Shown here piece after piece: positions 1-7,981 of a stretch of 64,000 bases of DNA. Below the pieces are notes generated by a model that made no database searches, was not told the origin of the DNA, and saw nothing but the letters and a program-made list of their open reading frames with translations. Source of the DNA: Gaiellales bacterium (GTDB lineage Bacteria; Actinomycetota; Thermoleophilia; Gaiellales; JAICJC01); assembly GCA_036273515.1 (NCBI GenBank), contig DASUHM010000043.1:56815-120814 (forward strand), given 5' to 3'. The stretch's first letter is position 1. Each line of letters opens with the position of its first letter. The position numbers were made by a program, and so were the translations under genes.

Positions 1-1
1 C

Positions 2-388
2 GAGCGCGGCCGCCGGGCCGTGCTCAACCTGGGCCACTCCATCGGCCACGCGGTCGAGGTCGCCACCGACTACAAGGCGTTCGCGCACGGCGAGGCGGTC
101 GGCATCGGCCTCCTGCCGGCGCTGTGGCTCTCGGCCCAGACCGAGGGGCTCGACCCGGCCGTCGAGGACGAGGTGCGTGACCTTCTGCGCCGGCACGACC
201 TGCCGGTCGTCGCCCGCAACGTCAGCCCTGCGGCGATCGTGGATGCGATGTCACACGACAAGAAGGCCCGCGGCGGCCGCGTCCGCTTCGCCCTCCTGTC
301 CGGGATCGGGAACCCGGTCTGGGACCGCGATCCCGGGGACGAGCTCGTCGAGGCCGCCGTCGCCCGGGCTGTCGCGCACCGAGGCTAG
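2..388 (+). CDS. aroB: 3-dehydroquinate synthase, C-terminal part (cut by window edge)
   Basis: This is the C-terminal 128 residues of the second enzyme of the shikimate pathway, which cyclises DAHP to 3-dehydroquinate in the cytoplasm using NAD and a divalent metal. The frame is open to the first base, so the start lies outside the window. The motif LNLGHSIGHAVE supplies metal-binding histidines, and HGEAVGIGL follows; both are hallmarks of the family. The protein ends in a typical helical domain with a KKARGGRVRFALL stretch. aroQ, the next pathway enzyme, lies 5.5 kb downstream on the same strand, separated by an opposite-strand operon. Identification is secure although only about a third of the protein is visible. 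Confidence 0.93.
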   Translation, partial: ERGRRAVLNLGHSIGHAVEVATDYKAFAHGEAVGIGLLPALWLSAQTEGLDPAVEDEVRDLLRRHDLPVVARNVSPAAIVDAMSHDKKARGGRVRFALLSGIGNPVWDRDPGDELVEAAVARAVAHRG

Positions 389-1188
389 GAAACGCTCAGC
401 CGCACGGGCACGCGCACGACGTGCGGGTGGGCGACCGATCCGCCGCCGGAGTCGAAGATGACGATCGTGCCGGGCTGGCGGCGGACCACGGTGTAGGGGA
501 TCGACACGGAGTAGCGACCGCGGCAGCCGGTGCCGCATGAGGCCAGGATATGGCGGCGCGCGAGCAGGCGGCCGCGCGCGTTGATCACCCGCACGGTCAG
601 CGCCGCCTCGAACACGTCGGCGCTGCCGGCGACGGTGACCGTGGCCGGGACCCGCGCGCCGATGGCAGGACGCGAGACGAGGATCGCGGGCAGCCGGCGC
701 AGGAAGTCGCGCCGCGCCGCCGGCTGCGGCACGGGGGCGCCGGCGATGGAATGCGCGACGACGCCGCCGACGCGCAGGCGCACCCGCTTCACCGTGGCGA
801 ACTGGGTCGCCGTATAGGTCAGCTGGGCGAGCCGCTGGCGGATCGTCGTGGCCGGCGCGGCCATCGCGAAGGCCCGGGTGACGTCGATGGTGGCGGTGCC
901 GTTCGAGATCGCGATGCCACGCAGGCCGGTGCCGGCCGGAATGGCAGTCGTCACACCCGCGGCCCGCTCGGCCGCGTTCGGCCCGTGGAAGAGCAGCCGG
1001 AGGGCCGCCCCGGCCACGCCAGGCGTCCGCGGCACCGTCCGCTTGGTCAGCCAGAGCTTGCCGGCGCCGCGCTGGAGCCAGACGTCGAGGGTCATCCGCG
1101 AGCCGGTGTGCGGCGCTGCGGTCGCCGGCCCGGCGGCGAGCGAGACCGCCAGGAGGGCGGCGACGAGGATCGGAAGCCGGAGACGCAT
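385..1188 (-). CDS. Secreted GerMN/Gmad2-domain protein
   Basis: A 267-residue exported protein of unknown role. The first 25 residues form a signal peptide (MRLRLPILVAALLAVSLAAG, then ATAAP). Residues about 30-150 look like a GerMN domain (…LRLLFHGPNAAERAAGV…, TIDVTRAF, QLTYTATQF), and residues about 175-267 like the immunoglobulin-type Gmad2 domain that often follows GerMN. Both were first described in spore germination proteins and in LpqB-type lipoproteins, but do not by themselves imply sporulation. The start was chosen at 1188 because it begins the signal peptide; a longer open frame upstream is antisense to other genes. It is the last gene of the minus-strand two-component operon, 17 bp after the lipoprotein gene. 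No lipobox Cys is seen, so it is probably released or processed by signal peptidase I. Confidence 0.75.
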   Translation of the reverse strand: MRLRLPILVAALLAVSLAAGPATAAPHTGSRMTLDVWLQRGAGKLWLTKRTVPRTPGVAGAALRLLFHGPNAAERAAGVTTAIPAGTGLRGIAISNGTATIDVTRAFAMAAPATTIRQRLAQLTYTATQFATVKRVRLRVGGVVAHSIAGAPVPQPAARRDFLRRLPAILVSRPAIGARVPATVTVAGSADVFEAALTVRVINARGRLLARRHILASCGTGCRGRYSVSIPYTVVRRQPGTIVIFDSGGGSVAHPHVVRVPVRLSVS

Positions 1189-1205
1189 GGGGCAGATGCT
1201 ACAGG

Positions 1206-1973
1206 TCACGCCGTTCGTGCCTCCCGGCGCAGCTCGGCGACGGCCTGCAGGAACGCCTTCGAGCGGTTCGGCGACGTCGCCGTCCACGAGTAGCGCAACA
1301 ACGCCGTCCCGATGACGGCGCTCACGAGGTGGCGCGGCCTGCCGAAGTCGGCGTTCGCCTTCCGGGCGTCCGCCGGCGTGTGGCACGTGATGAACAGGAT
1401 CGCGTCGCCGGGGCCCGATCCGGGGGTCGTTCCCCCGTCGACGAGATCCGGCACGCCGTCCTCCAGGTGGCCGCCGGTGACGACGGAGAGCGTGATCGGG
1501 TGGAACCCGTTCCGTTGGAGCGCCGCCCGGATCATGTCGCCCGAGAGGACGCCGGGCCTGATGACGACGATACCCAGGCGCTTCGCGACACTGGGCTTCT
1601 CCGCCAGAAAGCTGGCCTTCTTGGCCGGAGAGCCCACAGTTGCATAGAGCATCCGCCCGGACGGTTCGACGGTCCAGAGGGAGGCCATGCGTCCACCGTT
1701 CAGGGTTCCGACGTAGACGACTCCGGGCCGGAACGCCTGGTCGTCCGGCCACGGCTGCGGCGTCCCGTACGCGCCCGCTCCCATCCGGTGCACGAGCACG
1801 CCCGTGGTGCCGTATCCGGTTCCACCGGCGGAGTCCGGGTCGTAGACCGCCTGCGCGGCGGTGACGGCCGCGTGCAGCCGCTGGGGAGGCGTCAGGTCGG
1901 CCGCATGGTGGCTGCCGGCGCAACCGGAGCCGACGAGCAGGATCATGACGAGAGCGATGAGTCGGCGGGTCAT
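1206..1973 (-). CDS. Predicted lipoprotein of unknown function
   Basis: A 255-residue protein with a short signal peptide ending in the lipobox VGSGC (Cys18), so it should be a lipoprotein on the outer face of the membrane. I do not recognise a domain in the rest. The body has a Gly/Thr-rich segment after the anchor, a region reading GDAILFITCHTPADARKAN, and a basic helical C-terminus (SKAFLQAVAELRREARTA). Its ATG overlaps the stop codon of the preceding GerMN gene by 4 bp, so the two are translationally coupled and belong to the response regulator/kinase operon. It may sense or report envelope state together with the GerMN proteins, but that is inferred from position only. Confidence 0.7.
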   Translation of the reverse strand: MTRRLIALVMILLVGSGCAGSHHAADLTPPQRLHAAVTAAQAVYDPDSAGGTGYGTTGVLVHRMGAGAYGTPQPWPDDQAFRPGVVYVGTLNGGRMASLWTVEPSGRMLYATVGSPAKKASFLAEKPSVAKRLGIVVIRPGVLSGDMIRAALQRNGFHPITLSVVTGGHLEDGVPDLVDGGTTPGSGPGDAILFITCHTPADARKANADFGRPRHLVSAVIGTALLRYSWTATSPNRSKAFLQAVAELRREARTA

Positions 1974-3430
1974 TGCCGGCCTCCGGGGTAGCGGGTGGTT
2001 TCCAGCCCGCCGCCCTGGTCACCGCAGCTGTAGCCCGCCGCGAGCGTGCGCCCGTCGGGGGTCTCGCCCAGCCAGGTGACGCCGGCGGGTGGTTGGGACA
2101 GAAGGCCGCCGCCGACGAAGATGCGCTGATCCGGAGCGACGGCCAGCCGGCCGAGCTGCGGCGCACGCAGTCGGAGCGCCGTGATCAGCTCGGGCGTCGG
2201 CAGGTACCGGCCTGCCCCGGCGCTGACCGCTGCGGCGGCGCGCGACAGCGGCGACCCGGCGCCGTTGGAGGACGCGGGGCTCGTACATGCCGGCGGGAGA
2301 TGCCCGGGGGCGAGCCGCACGCGGGGGGTCCGCAGCGTGTAATACGGCGGCCCGATCGTGTCGATCTCGATCGACCCGTACTGGACGCCGGTGAGCGAGA
2401 ACGGCACGTTGACGAGGTGCAGCGGCAGTCGGCAGGGCTGCGAGCGGCACGGGTAGGGCAGGACGAGCGCGTGGCCGGCGGCGGCGCCGTTGCCTCCGCG
2501 CACGATGACCTCGACCGGGCCCGGATCGGGCCGGTTGTCCCAGATCCAGAGGTGCAGGGGGTTGAACACGCGCGGCACCCCCACCACGGACCAGTACACG
2601 TCGAGCGGCCTCAGCCCGACCCGGACCGGCAGCCTGGCGGAGCCGCCCGCCGAGTCGCCGGCGACAACCTCGCCCCGGCCGGCGTGAGACGCGAGCTTGA
2701 CGGTGACGTCGGCCAGGAACCGGCCGTCGGACACACGCACGTAGCGCTGGCCGAGCACGTGCCCCGCCTGGTCGATGACGGAGACGTGCATCGTGGTCCC
2801 GGTGCGGCCGTAGCCGGACACCTCCACGGGCGAGAAGGCGGTCGAGAGCGCCGACGGTCCCGCGATCTGGACGAGCGGGACGAGCGACTTGTAGCGCGTG
2901 CGCGTGAGCGTTGCGGGGACGACGACGCCCGAGCCGGGGAGCGCCGATGCCGGTGCGTCGTCGAGCTTCAGGTGCATGGCGTGGATCGGCGCCGCCTGGG
3001 CGACGGTGTAGACCAGCTGGGCCAGCATCAGCCGCGCCGCCGCCGCGCTCGTGCCCTGGCCGAGCTCCGCGCTCATGTCCACCGTGGCGACCCCGGCACG
3101 GTGGCCGAGCCCGAGCAGCTGGGTGTGGGGGGGCACGGCACTCGTCACGCCGTCGGCCTGCTCCGCCGCCGTCGGCCCGGCCAGGAGCGCGCGCAGCGCG
3201 GCGATCTGAAGGTCCCCTCCCGGTGTCATCGGCCGGCTGACCTGGAACAGCTTGCCGTCGCGGACGAACCACACCTGCGCTGTGGGCTGGACGCCGATCG
3301 GGTTGGGCGATGGCGATGTCGTCGCGACCTTGGTGGCCGCGTGCGGCACGCTGCTCACGGCGACCGCGCCGTTCCCGCTGCATGCGGTCGCGGCCGCAGC
3401 GATCGCCAGGAGAGACGCCAGACGCGTCAT
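1970..3430 (-). CDS. LpqB-like GerMN/Gmad2 lipoprotein downstream of sensor kinase
   Basis: A 486-residue exported protein. An N-terminal signal with a weak lipobox (ATAC, Cys17) precedes a Ser/Thr/Pro-rich linker. A GerMN domain spans about residues 50-165 (ALRALLAGPTAAEQADGV, VATVDMSAEL) and a Gmad2-like immunoglobulin fold about 190-280. About 200 further residues contain a Cys pair (PCRSQPCRL) and end in a region reading VTWLGETPDGRTLAAGYSC. The start at 3430 overlaps the kinase stop by 4 bp (ATGA). The order regulator, kinase, GerMN lipoprotein mirrors mtrA-mtrB-lpqB of mycobacteria, where LpqB modulates the kinase; here the C-terminal beta-propeller of LpqB is replaced by other sequence. 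A similar role is inference. Confidence 0.78.
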   Translation of the reverse strand: MTRLASLLAIAAAATACSGNGAVAVSSVPHAATKVATTSPSPNPIGVQPTAQVWFVRDGKLFQVSRPMTPGGDLQIAALRALLAGPTAAEQADGVTSAVPPHTQLLGLGHRAGVATVDMSAELGQGTSAAAARLMLAQLVYTVAQAAPIHAMHLKLDDAPASALPGSGVVVPATLTRTRYKSLVPLVQIAGPSALSTAFSPVEVSGYGRTGTTMHVSVIDQAGHVLGQRYVRVSDGRFLADVTVKLASHAGRGEVVAGDSAGGSARLPVRVGLRPLDVYWSVVGVPRVFNPLHLWIWDNRPDPGPVEVIVRGGNGAAAGHALVLPYPCRSQPCRLPLHLVNVPFSLTGVQYGSIEIDTIGPPYYTLRTPRVRLAPGHLPPACTSPASSNGAGSPLSRAAAAVSAGAGRYLPTPELITALRLRAPQLGRLAVAPDQRIFVGGGLLSQPPAGVTWLGETPDGRTLAAGYSCGDQGGGLETTRYPGGRQ

Positions 3431-4815
3431 CGGACTGCCTCCTCCGAGACGGGTGGCTGCTCCGGCAGGAGCAGGGTGAACGTGGCGCCGTGCCCGGCGC
3501 GGCTCTCGACCTCGACACTGCCGCCGAGGAGGCGGGCGTTGTCCGCGGCGATGGCGAGCCCGAGCCCGCTCCCGGCACCGCTCCGGGCCGGGTCGACCTT
3601 GGCGAACCGCTCGAAGATGCGCCCGAGGTGCTCCTGCGGGATCCCGGGGCCCGTATCGGCCACCTCGAACCGGCGGGCGTGCTCGGCGATGCGCACGCTG
3701 CACGTGCCGCCCCCGTGCTCGACCGCGTTCCCGATCAGGTTGACCAGGACGCGCTCGAGCCGGCGGACGTCGGTCACGATGCGGCCGCTGCCCTCGACCG
3801 TGACGGTGTCTGTCCACCCCCGGGCGGCGACCATCGCCCTGACCGCCTCCTGCGCCGACACGGGCGCCGCATGGACGGGCTCGGTGCCGGCATCCAGCCG
3901 CGAGATCTCCATCAGGTCCTCCGCCGTGCGGCGCAGGCGGGCGACGTCCGTGGCGACGAGCTCGGACAGGCGGGCGGCATCGGCGGGCATCTCGGCGGTG
4001 TGGCCGCGCAGGAGCGCCGCCTCGTTCACGAGCGCCGTCAGCGGGGTGCGCAGCTCGTGGGCGACGTCGGCGGTGAAGCGGCGCTCGCGCTCGCGCGCCT
4101 CGGAGAGCTCCGTGATCTTCGCCTCGAGCGCCTCGGCCATCCCGTTGAACGACGCCGCCCACGCGCCGAACTCATCCGCGCTGCCCTGCGGCAGGCGGGT
4201 GTCGAGAAGGCCCTCGGCGAGCGAGCGGGCGGCCGCGCTGGCCTGCGCGACCGGAGCCAGGGTGCGGCGCGCCAGCAGGATCCCGACGACCCCGGAGACG
4301 AGCACGACCACGATCCAGCCGGCGACGAGGATCCGCTCGAGCACCGCGAGGTCGTGCCAGACGCCATGCTCGTCGAAGTAGAAGTAGAGCGCCGTGCCGG
4401 GCTGCGACGTCGGCGCGCCGACGACGAGGTAGGGCGTGCCGGCGACGGTCTGACGCTGGTAGGCGAGCTCGTCGTGTGAGACGAGACTGTGCAGTCCGGC
4501 CGGGATCGGGAGCGTCCCCGTCCGGTGGCGCCCATCGATGACCGCGACGGTCACGAATCCGGGCCGCGACGCGTAGAGGTGCAGGAGCGTCGTCAGGTCG
4601 GCGGGGTTGCCGTGCAGCGTCGAGCGCGCGAGGGCGAGGTTCACGTGCGCCTGGGTCAGCGCCCGGTCGGTCGAGTCGGACAGCAGCGAGTGGCGGACGA
4701 CGAGGTACGAGCCGACCGCGAGCGCGCCGGCCGAGAGGCCGCCGACGAGCACGAACGCGATCGCGAGGCGGCGGCGCAGGCGGCCGGTGCGGATCGGCGT
4801 CGGGACGGCGGACAT
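3427..4815 (-). CDS. Membrane sensor histidine kinase (HAMP, HisKA, HATPase)
   Basis: A 462-residue two-component sensor. Transmembrane helix 1 is at about residues 17-40 and helix 2 at about 160-182, leaving an extracytoplasmic sensor loop of about 120 residues. A HAMP linker follows (about 183-235), then a dimerisation/phosphoacceptor domain with His253 in the motif ADVAHELRTPL, and an ATP-binding domain with the N box NLIGNAVEHGG, ADTGPGIP and SGLGLAIA. It should autophosphorylate on His253 and pass phosphate to the regulator encoded just upstream (45-bp gap). The stop overlaps the start of the LpqB-like gene. The loop carries no recognisable ligand fold, so the signal is unknown. Confidence 0.93.
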   Translation of the reverse strand: MSAVPTPIRTGRLRRRLAIAFVLVGGLSAGALAVGSYLVVRHSLLSDSTDRALTQAHVNLALARSTLHGNPADLTTLLHLYASRPGFVTVAVIDGRHRTGTLPIPAGLHSLVSHDELAYQRQTVAGTPYLVVGAPTSQPGTALYFYFDEHGVWHDLAVLERILVAGWIVVVLVSGVVGILLARRTLAPVAQASAAARSLAEGLLDTRLPQGSADEFGAWAASFNGMAEALEAKITELSEARERERRFTADVAHELRTPLTALVNEAALLRGHTAEMPADAARLSELVATDVARLRRTAEDLMEISRLDAGTEPVHAAPVSAQEAVRAMVAARGWTDTVTVEGSGRIVTDVRRLERVLVNLIGNAVEHGGGTCSVRIAEHARRFEVADTGPGIPQEHLGRIFERFAKVDPARSGAGSGLGLAIAADNARLLGGSVEVESRAGHGATFTLLLPEQPPVSEEAVR

Positions 4816-4860
4816 GGTCCCATCGTGCGAGGGGTCGGAAACGCGCCGCCGACAGGAGTG

Positions 4861-5547
4861 TTACGGCGACGTAACGGCGAAGCGGTAGCCCACGCCGCGC
4901 ACGGTCTCGATCAGACAGGGCTGCGTGGGGTCCTCCTCGACCTTGGCGCGCAGCCGCTTCACGGCGACGTCGACGAGGCGGGAGTCGCCGAGGTAGTCGT
5001 AGCCCCACACCTGGTCGAGCAGCTGCTCGCGGCTCAGCACCTGGCCGCGGTGGCGGGCGAGGGCGAGCAGCAGCTTGAACTCGGTGGTCGTGAGCCCGAG
5101 GTCGGCGCCGTCCCGGCGGGCCTGGAAGGCCGCCGCGTCGATCTCGATCCCGGCGGCGGCGAACGCCGACGGCTCGGGCTGTCCCGCGGCCCGCCGCAGC
5201 ACCGCTCGCACGCGCGCGACCAGCTCGGGCATCTCGAAGGGCTTCGTGACGTAGTCGTCCGCGCCGAGCTCGAGCCCGACGACGACGTCGACGGTCTCCG
5301 TCCTCGCGGTCAGCATGACGACGGGCACGCGGCTCGAGCGGCGCAGCTCCCGCAGCACGTCGAACCCGTCGATGGACGGCAGCATCACGTCGAGCAGGAC
5401 GACGTCGTAGGAGGCCGTGCGGAACTGCGCCAGCGCCTCGCCCCCGTCGCCGACTCCGGTCACGCGCATCCCGGCCTGCCGCAGGCCGATGCCGACGACC
5501 TCCCGGATGGAGGCGTCGTCCTCGACCAGGAGCACCCGTTCGTCCAC
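4861..5547 (-). CDS. OmpR/PhoB-family response regulator
   Basis: A 228-residue DNA-binding regulator and the first gene of the minus-strand operon. The receiver domain (residues 1-120) has the acidic pair in LLVEDD, the phosphoacceptor Asp53 in VVLLDVMLPSIDG, the conserved Thr in MLTA and Lys in YVTKPF. Residues about 135-226 form a winged helix with RQVLSREQLLDQVWGYDY-type helices (GQVLSREQLLDQVWG) and the usual VDVAVKRLRAK and TVRGVGYRF signatures. The adjacent kinase is its obvious partner. Gene order and length match MtrA/PhoP-like regulators, but the specific regulon cannot be read from the sequence. Confidence 0.94.
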   Translation of the reverse strand: MDERVLLVEDDASIREVVGIGLRQAGMRVTGVGDGGEALAQFRTASYDVVLLDVMLPSIDGFDVLRELRRSSRVPVVMLTARTETVDVVVGLELGADDYVTKPFEMPELVARVRAVLRRAAGQPEPSAFAAAGIEIDAAAFQARRDGADLGLTTTEFKLLLALARHRGQVLSREQLLDQVWGYDYLGDSRLVDVAVKRLRAKVEEDPTQPCLIETVRGVGYRFAVTSP

Positions 5548-5908
5548 GCGGCAAGGCTAGTCCGCGGCCCGGATCGCGAGCCGCCCCTCGCAGACGGCGC
5601 TCTCAGTACGGTGGCGATCGATGGGGATCGATCTGCCCAATCTTCACGACGCGATCCTTCGCTCAGTCGAGGTCGACTGGAGGGAGAACCGCGCGATGCA
5701 CGTTCGAGGACATCTCTCCCGCCGAGACGCGCCTGGTGGTCGAGCTACCGGGGCTCAAGCAGGCGACCATCCCACGAGCTGAGGAGTGGGGCCCGAGGCT
5801 GCGCGCCCATCCCGCGGACGTGAGGTACGGCGAGCAGTCCGGCGCGACGGCGCCCCCGCCCGCCCCGACACTGCCCGACCGCCGCCCGTCAAGTACCCTT
5901 GGCGCCTC
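5548..5908. other. Spacer between the two-component operon and aroQ
   Basis: This 361-bp stretch separates divergent genes and should hold the promoter for the minus-strand operon and that of aroQ. The only coding-like content is the decayed small gene at 5621-5795, described separately. I see no hairpin with a T-run and no clear palindromic operator. The part from 5796 to 5908 reads openly in one plus frame only because of GC bias and resembles nothing known. Confidence 0.5.
5621..5795 (+). pseudogene. Frameshifted remnant of a small conserved protein
   Basis: Two pieces of apparently related coding sequence lie in different frames. The first begins with ATG at 5621 and reads MGIDLPNLHDAILRSVEVDW to about 5695. 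The second, from 5700 in another frame, reads FEDISPAETRLVVELPGLK and ends near RAEEWGP at 5795. The pattern of an N-terminal LHDA(I/V)L-S--VDW and a C-terminal P---WGPS-SV- resembles small actinobacterial proteins of about 110 residues that I know only as uncharacterised. Here the middle part is missing, the frame is broken and the end is lost. I therefore read it as a relic. The family match is from memory and should be treated as tentative. Confidence 0.45.
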
Positions 5909-6340
5909 ATGCAGGTCGCAGTCCTGAACGGCGTCAACCTGAACATGCTCGGGCAGCGCGATCCGGAGATGTACGGCACCCTGACGCTGGCGCAGCTCGA
6001 GACGATGATCTACGGGTGGGCGAAGGGCCTGAACGCCACCGCGCGCTGCTGGCAGACGAACAGCGAGGGGGAGTACGTGACGATGATCCACGAGGCGGTG
6101 ACCGGCACCGACGGCCTGATCGTGAACCCGGGCGCCTGGACGCACTACAGCTACGCGATCCGCGACGCGCTCGAGATCTTCCCCCGGCCGGTGGTCGAGG
6201 TCCACCTCTCCGACGTCGAGTCGCGCGAGGAGTGGCGGCGCACGTCCGTGATCACCGACGTCGTCTCGCACCGCATCCTCGGGAAGGGCCCGGACGGCTA
6301 CCGCATGGCGCTCGAGCACCTGGCGGAGGCCACCTCATGA
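5909..6340 (+). CDS. aroQ: Type II 3-dehydroquinate dehydratase
   Basis: A 143-residue cytoplasmic enzyme that dehydrates 3-dehydroquinate to 3-dehydroshikimate. The N-terminus reads VLNGVNLNMLGQRDPEMYG, where the Tyr is the catalytic residue of type II enzymes. QTNSEGEYV, VNPGAWTHYSYAIRDAL and VEVHLSDVESREEW are the other family signatures, and GKGPDGYRMAL closes the active site region. The length is normal for the dodecameric type II family. The start at 5909 places the MQVAVLNGVN motif at the N-terminus; longer open frame upstream has no family resemblance. Its stop overlaps the pepP start by 4 bp. Confidence 0.96.
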   Translation: MQVAVLNGVNLNMLGQRDPEMYGTLTLAQLETMIYGWAKGLNATARCWQTNSEGEYVTMIHEAVTGTDGLIVNPGAWTHYSYAIRDALEIFPRPVVEVHLSDVESREEWRRTSVITDVVSHRILGKGPDGYRMALEHLAEATS

Positions 6341-7413
6341 GCTACGACCGCAGGCTGGCCGCCGCCCGCGCGGCGATGGAGGAGGCCGGCGTCGGCGCGA
6401 TGGTCGTCTCGGGCCTCGTGAACATCCGCTACCTGACCGGTTTCACGGGCTCGAACGCGCTCGTCGTGATCGGGCCGGAGGCCGCCACGCTCCTGACCGA
6501 CTTCCGCTACCAGACGGCCTCCGAGCCGCTGCGCGCCTGGGTCGACATCGAGCTGGCCGAGCGCGATGTGATCCGCACCGCCGCCGATCGCCTCGGCGAC
6601 CTGGCGGGCGGGGCCGAGCGGATCGGCTTCGAGCCGGCCCTGCTCACCGTCGAACGGCACGCGATCCTGGCCGAGGCGCACGCGGGACTCACCGCGGCTC
6701 CGGGGCTGGTCGAGAAGCTGCGCGTGGTGAAGGACGACGCCGAGCTCGATGCGATCCGCGCCTCGGCGGCGCTGATCGAGCCCGTCTACGCGGCGATCGC
6801 GGAGGAGGGGCTGATCGGGCGCGGGGAGCGCGAGGTCGCCTGGCACGTGCGCGAGCTCTTCCACTCAGGCGGCGCGGACGACATCGCCTTCGACACGATC
6901 GTCGCCTCGCACGAGCGCGGTGCCCAGCCGCATGCGAAGCCGGCGGCCGTGTCAATTGGCGCGGACACGCTCGTGACGATCGACCTGGGGTGCATGCTCG
7001 ACGGCTACGGCTCCGACTGCACACGCACGTTCGCGACCGGGACGCCGCCGCCGGAGCTGGCCCGCGCCTACGACGTCTGCCTCGAGGCGCAGCTCGCCGC
7101 GATGGACGCGATCCGCCCCGGCATCCCCGCGAGCGCGGTCGACCTGGCGGCGCGATCGGTGATCGAGGACGCCGGCCACGGCGAGCGCTTCGGCCACCCC
7201 ACCGGCCACGGGGTCGGCCTCGAGATCCACGAGGCGCCGCGGGTCGGCGCGAAGACCACTGCAACCCTGGAGCCGGGGATGGTCGTCACAGTCGAGCCGG
7301 GTATCTACCTGCCCGGCGTCGGCGGCGTGCGGATCGAGGATCTCGTCATCGTCTCGGCGACCGGAGGCGAGCGATTGACCATGTACCCTAAGGAACTCGT
7401 GACGGTCGGGTAG
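6337..7413 (+). CDS. pepP: Xaa-Pro aminopeptidase (M24B)
   Basis: A 358-residue metallopeptidase of the creatinase/prolidase fold. The N-terminal domain carries the family motif NIRYLTGFTGSNALV. The C-terminal pita-bread domain shows the metal ligands in order: Asp in DLGCMLDGYGSD (two Asp), His in HPTGHGVGLEIHE, Glu in VTVEPGIY and Glu in GVRIEDLV. It should cleave dipeptides or peptides with proline in the second position; whether it is an aminopeptidase or a prolidase (pepQ) cannot be decided from sequence alone. Position between aroQ and efp is the common arrangement in Gram-positive bacteria. An AATTGGCGC motif rare for this GC content lies in the coding sequence near 6955. Confidence 0.92.
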   Translation: MSYDRRLAAARAAMEEAGVGAMVVSGLVNIRYLTGFTGSNALVVIGPEAATLLTDFRYQTASEPLRAWVDIELAERDVIRTAADRLGDLAGGAERIGFEPALLTVERHAILAEAHAGLTAAPGLVEKLRVVKDDAELDAIRASAALIEPVYAAIAEEGLIGRGEREVAWHVRELFHSGGADDIAFDTIVASHERGAQPHAKPAAVSIGADTLVTIDLGCMLDGYGSDCTRTFATGTPPPELARAYDVCLEAQLAAMDAIRPGIPASAVDLAARSVIEDAGHGERFGHPTGHGVGLEIHEAPRVGAKTTATLEPGMVVTVEPGIYLPGVGGVRIEDLVIVSATGGERLTMYPKELVTVG

Positions 7414-7423
7414 ACCTCGAGCC

Positions 7424-7981
7424 ATGATCTCCACCAACCAGTTCAAGAACGGGATGCACATCGAGGTGGACGGCACCGTCTACCGGATCGTGGAGTTCCA
7501 GCACGTGAAGCCGGGCAAGGGCGGCGCCTTCGTGCGCACGAAGCTGAAGGCGCTCGCGTCGGGCGGCGTCGTCGACAAGACCTTCCGGGCGGGGGAGAAG
7601 ATGCCCCGCATCCACACCGAGGTCTCGAACGTCACCTACCTCTACAACGACGGCTCGGACGTGGTGCTGATGGACGCCGAGACCTTCGAGCAGATCCAGC
7701 TTCCGGCCGACTCGCTCACCGACGAGCTGCGCTTCATGAAGGAGAACGACACCGTCCAGCTGCTGCTCGTCGACGGCAAGCCGTCGAGCCTGCAGCTGCC
7801 GGCCTCGGTCGAGCTCGAGGTGGTCGAGACCGAGCCCGGCGTCCGCGGTGACACCGTCTCCAACGTGACCAAGCCGGCGACGCTCGAGACGGGCGCGGTC
7901 GTGTCGGTGCCGATGTTCGTGAACGTCGGCGAGCGCATCAAGGTGGACACGCGCGAGGCGCGCTACATCTCCCGCGCGTGA
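7424..7981 (+). CDS. efp: Translation elongation factor P
   Basis: A 185-residue three-domain factor that binds stalled ribosomes between the P and E sites and promotes peptide bonds at polyproline stretches. The N-terminal KOW-like domain carries the tip loop VKPGKGGAF, whose Lys is the residue that is post-translationally modified in many bacteria. The two OB domains end in the typical VGERIKVDTREARYISRA. No modification gene (EpmA/B, YmfI, EarP) is visible here. The start follows pepP by 10 bp. Its stop overlaps the GTG of the next gene by 4 bp, coupling it to the biotin carrier fusion gene, a neighbourhood (efp next to accB/accC) found in many bacteria. Confidence 0.97.
   Translation: MISTNQFKNGMHIEVDGTVYRIVEFQHVKPGKGGAFVRTKLKALASGGVVDKTFRAGEKMPRIHTEVSNVTYLYNDGSDVVLMDAETFEQIQLPADSLTDELRFMKENDTVQLLLVDGKPSSLQLPASVELEVVETEPGVRGDTVSNVTKPATLETGAVVSVPMFVNVGERIKVDTREARYISRA

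Noticed and set aside
1189..2166. N-terminal extension of the GerMN gene in its open frame
   Set aside because: The extension overlaps the lipoprotein gene in another frame and the signal peptide starts at 1188.
385..3430. Evidence of sporulation from GerMN/Gmad2 domains
   Set aside because: These domains also occur in non-spore lipoproteins such as LpqB; no other sporulation gene is in the window.
1973..4381. An 802-residue plus-strand open frame
   Set aside because: Antisense to the LpqB-like and kinase genes, both of which have clear domains; composition is that of a GC shadow.
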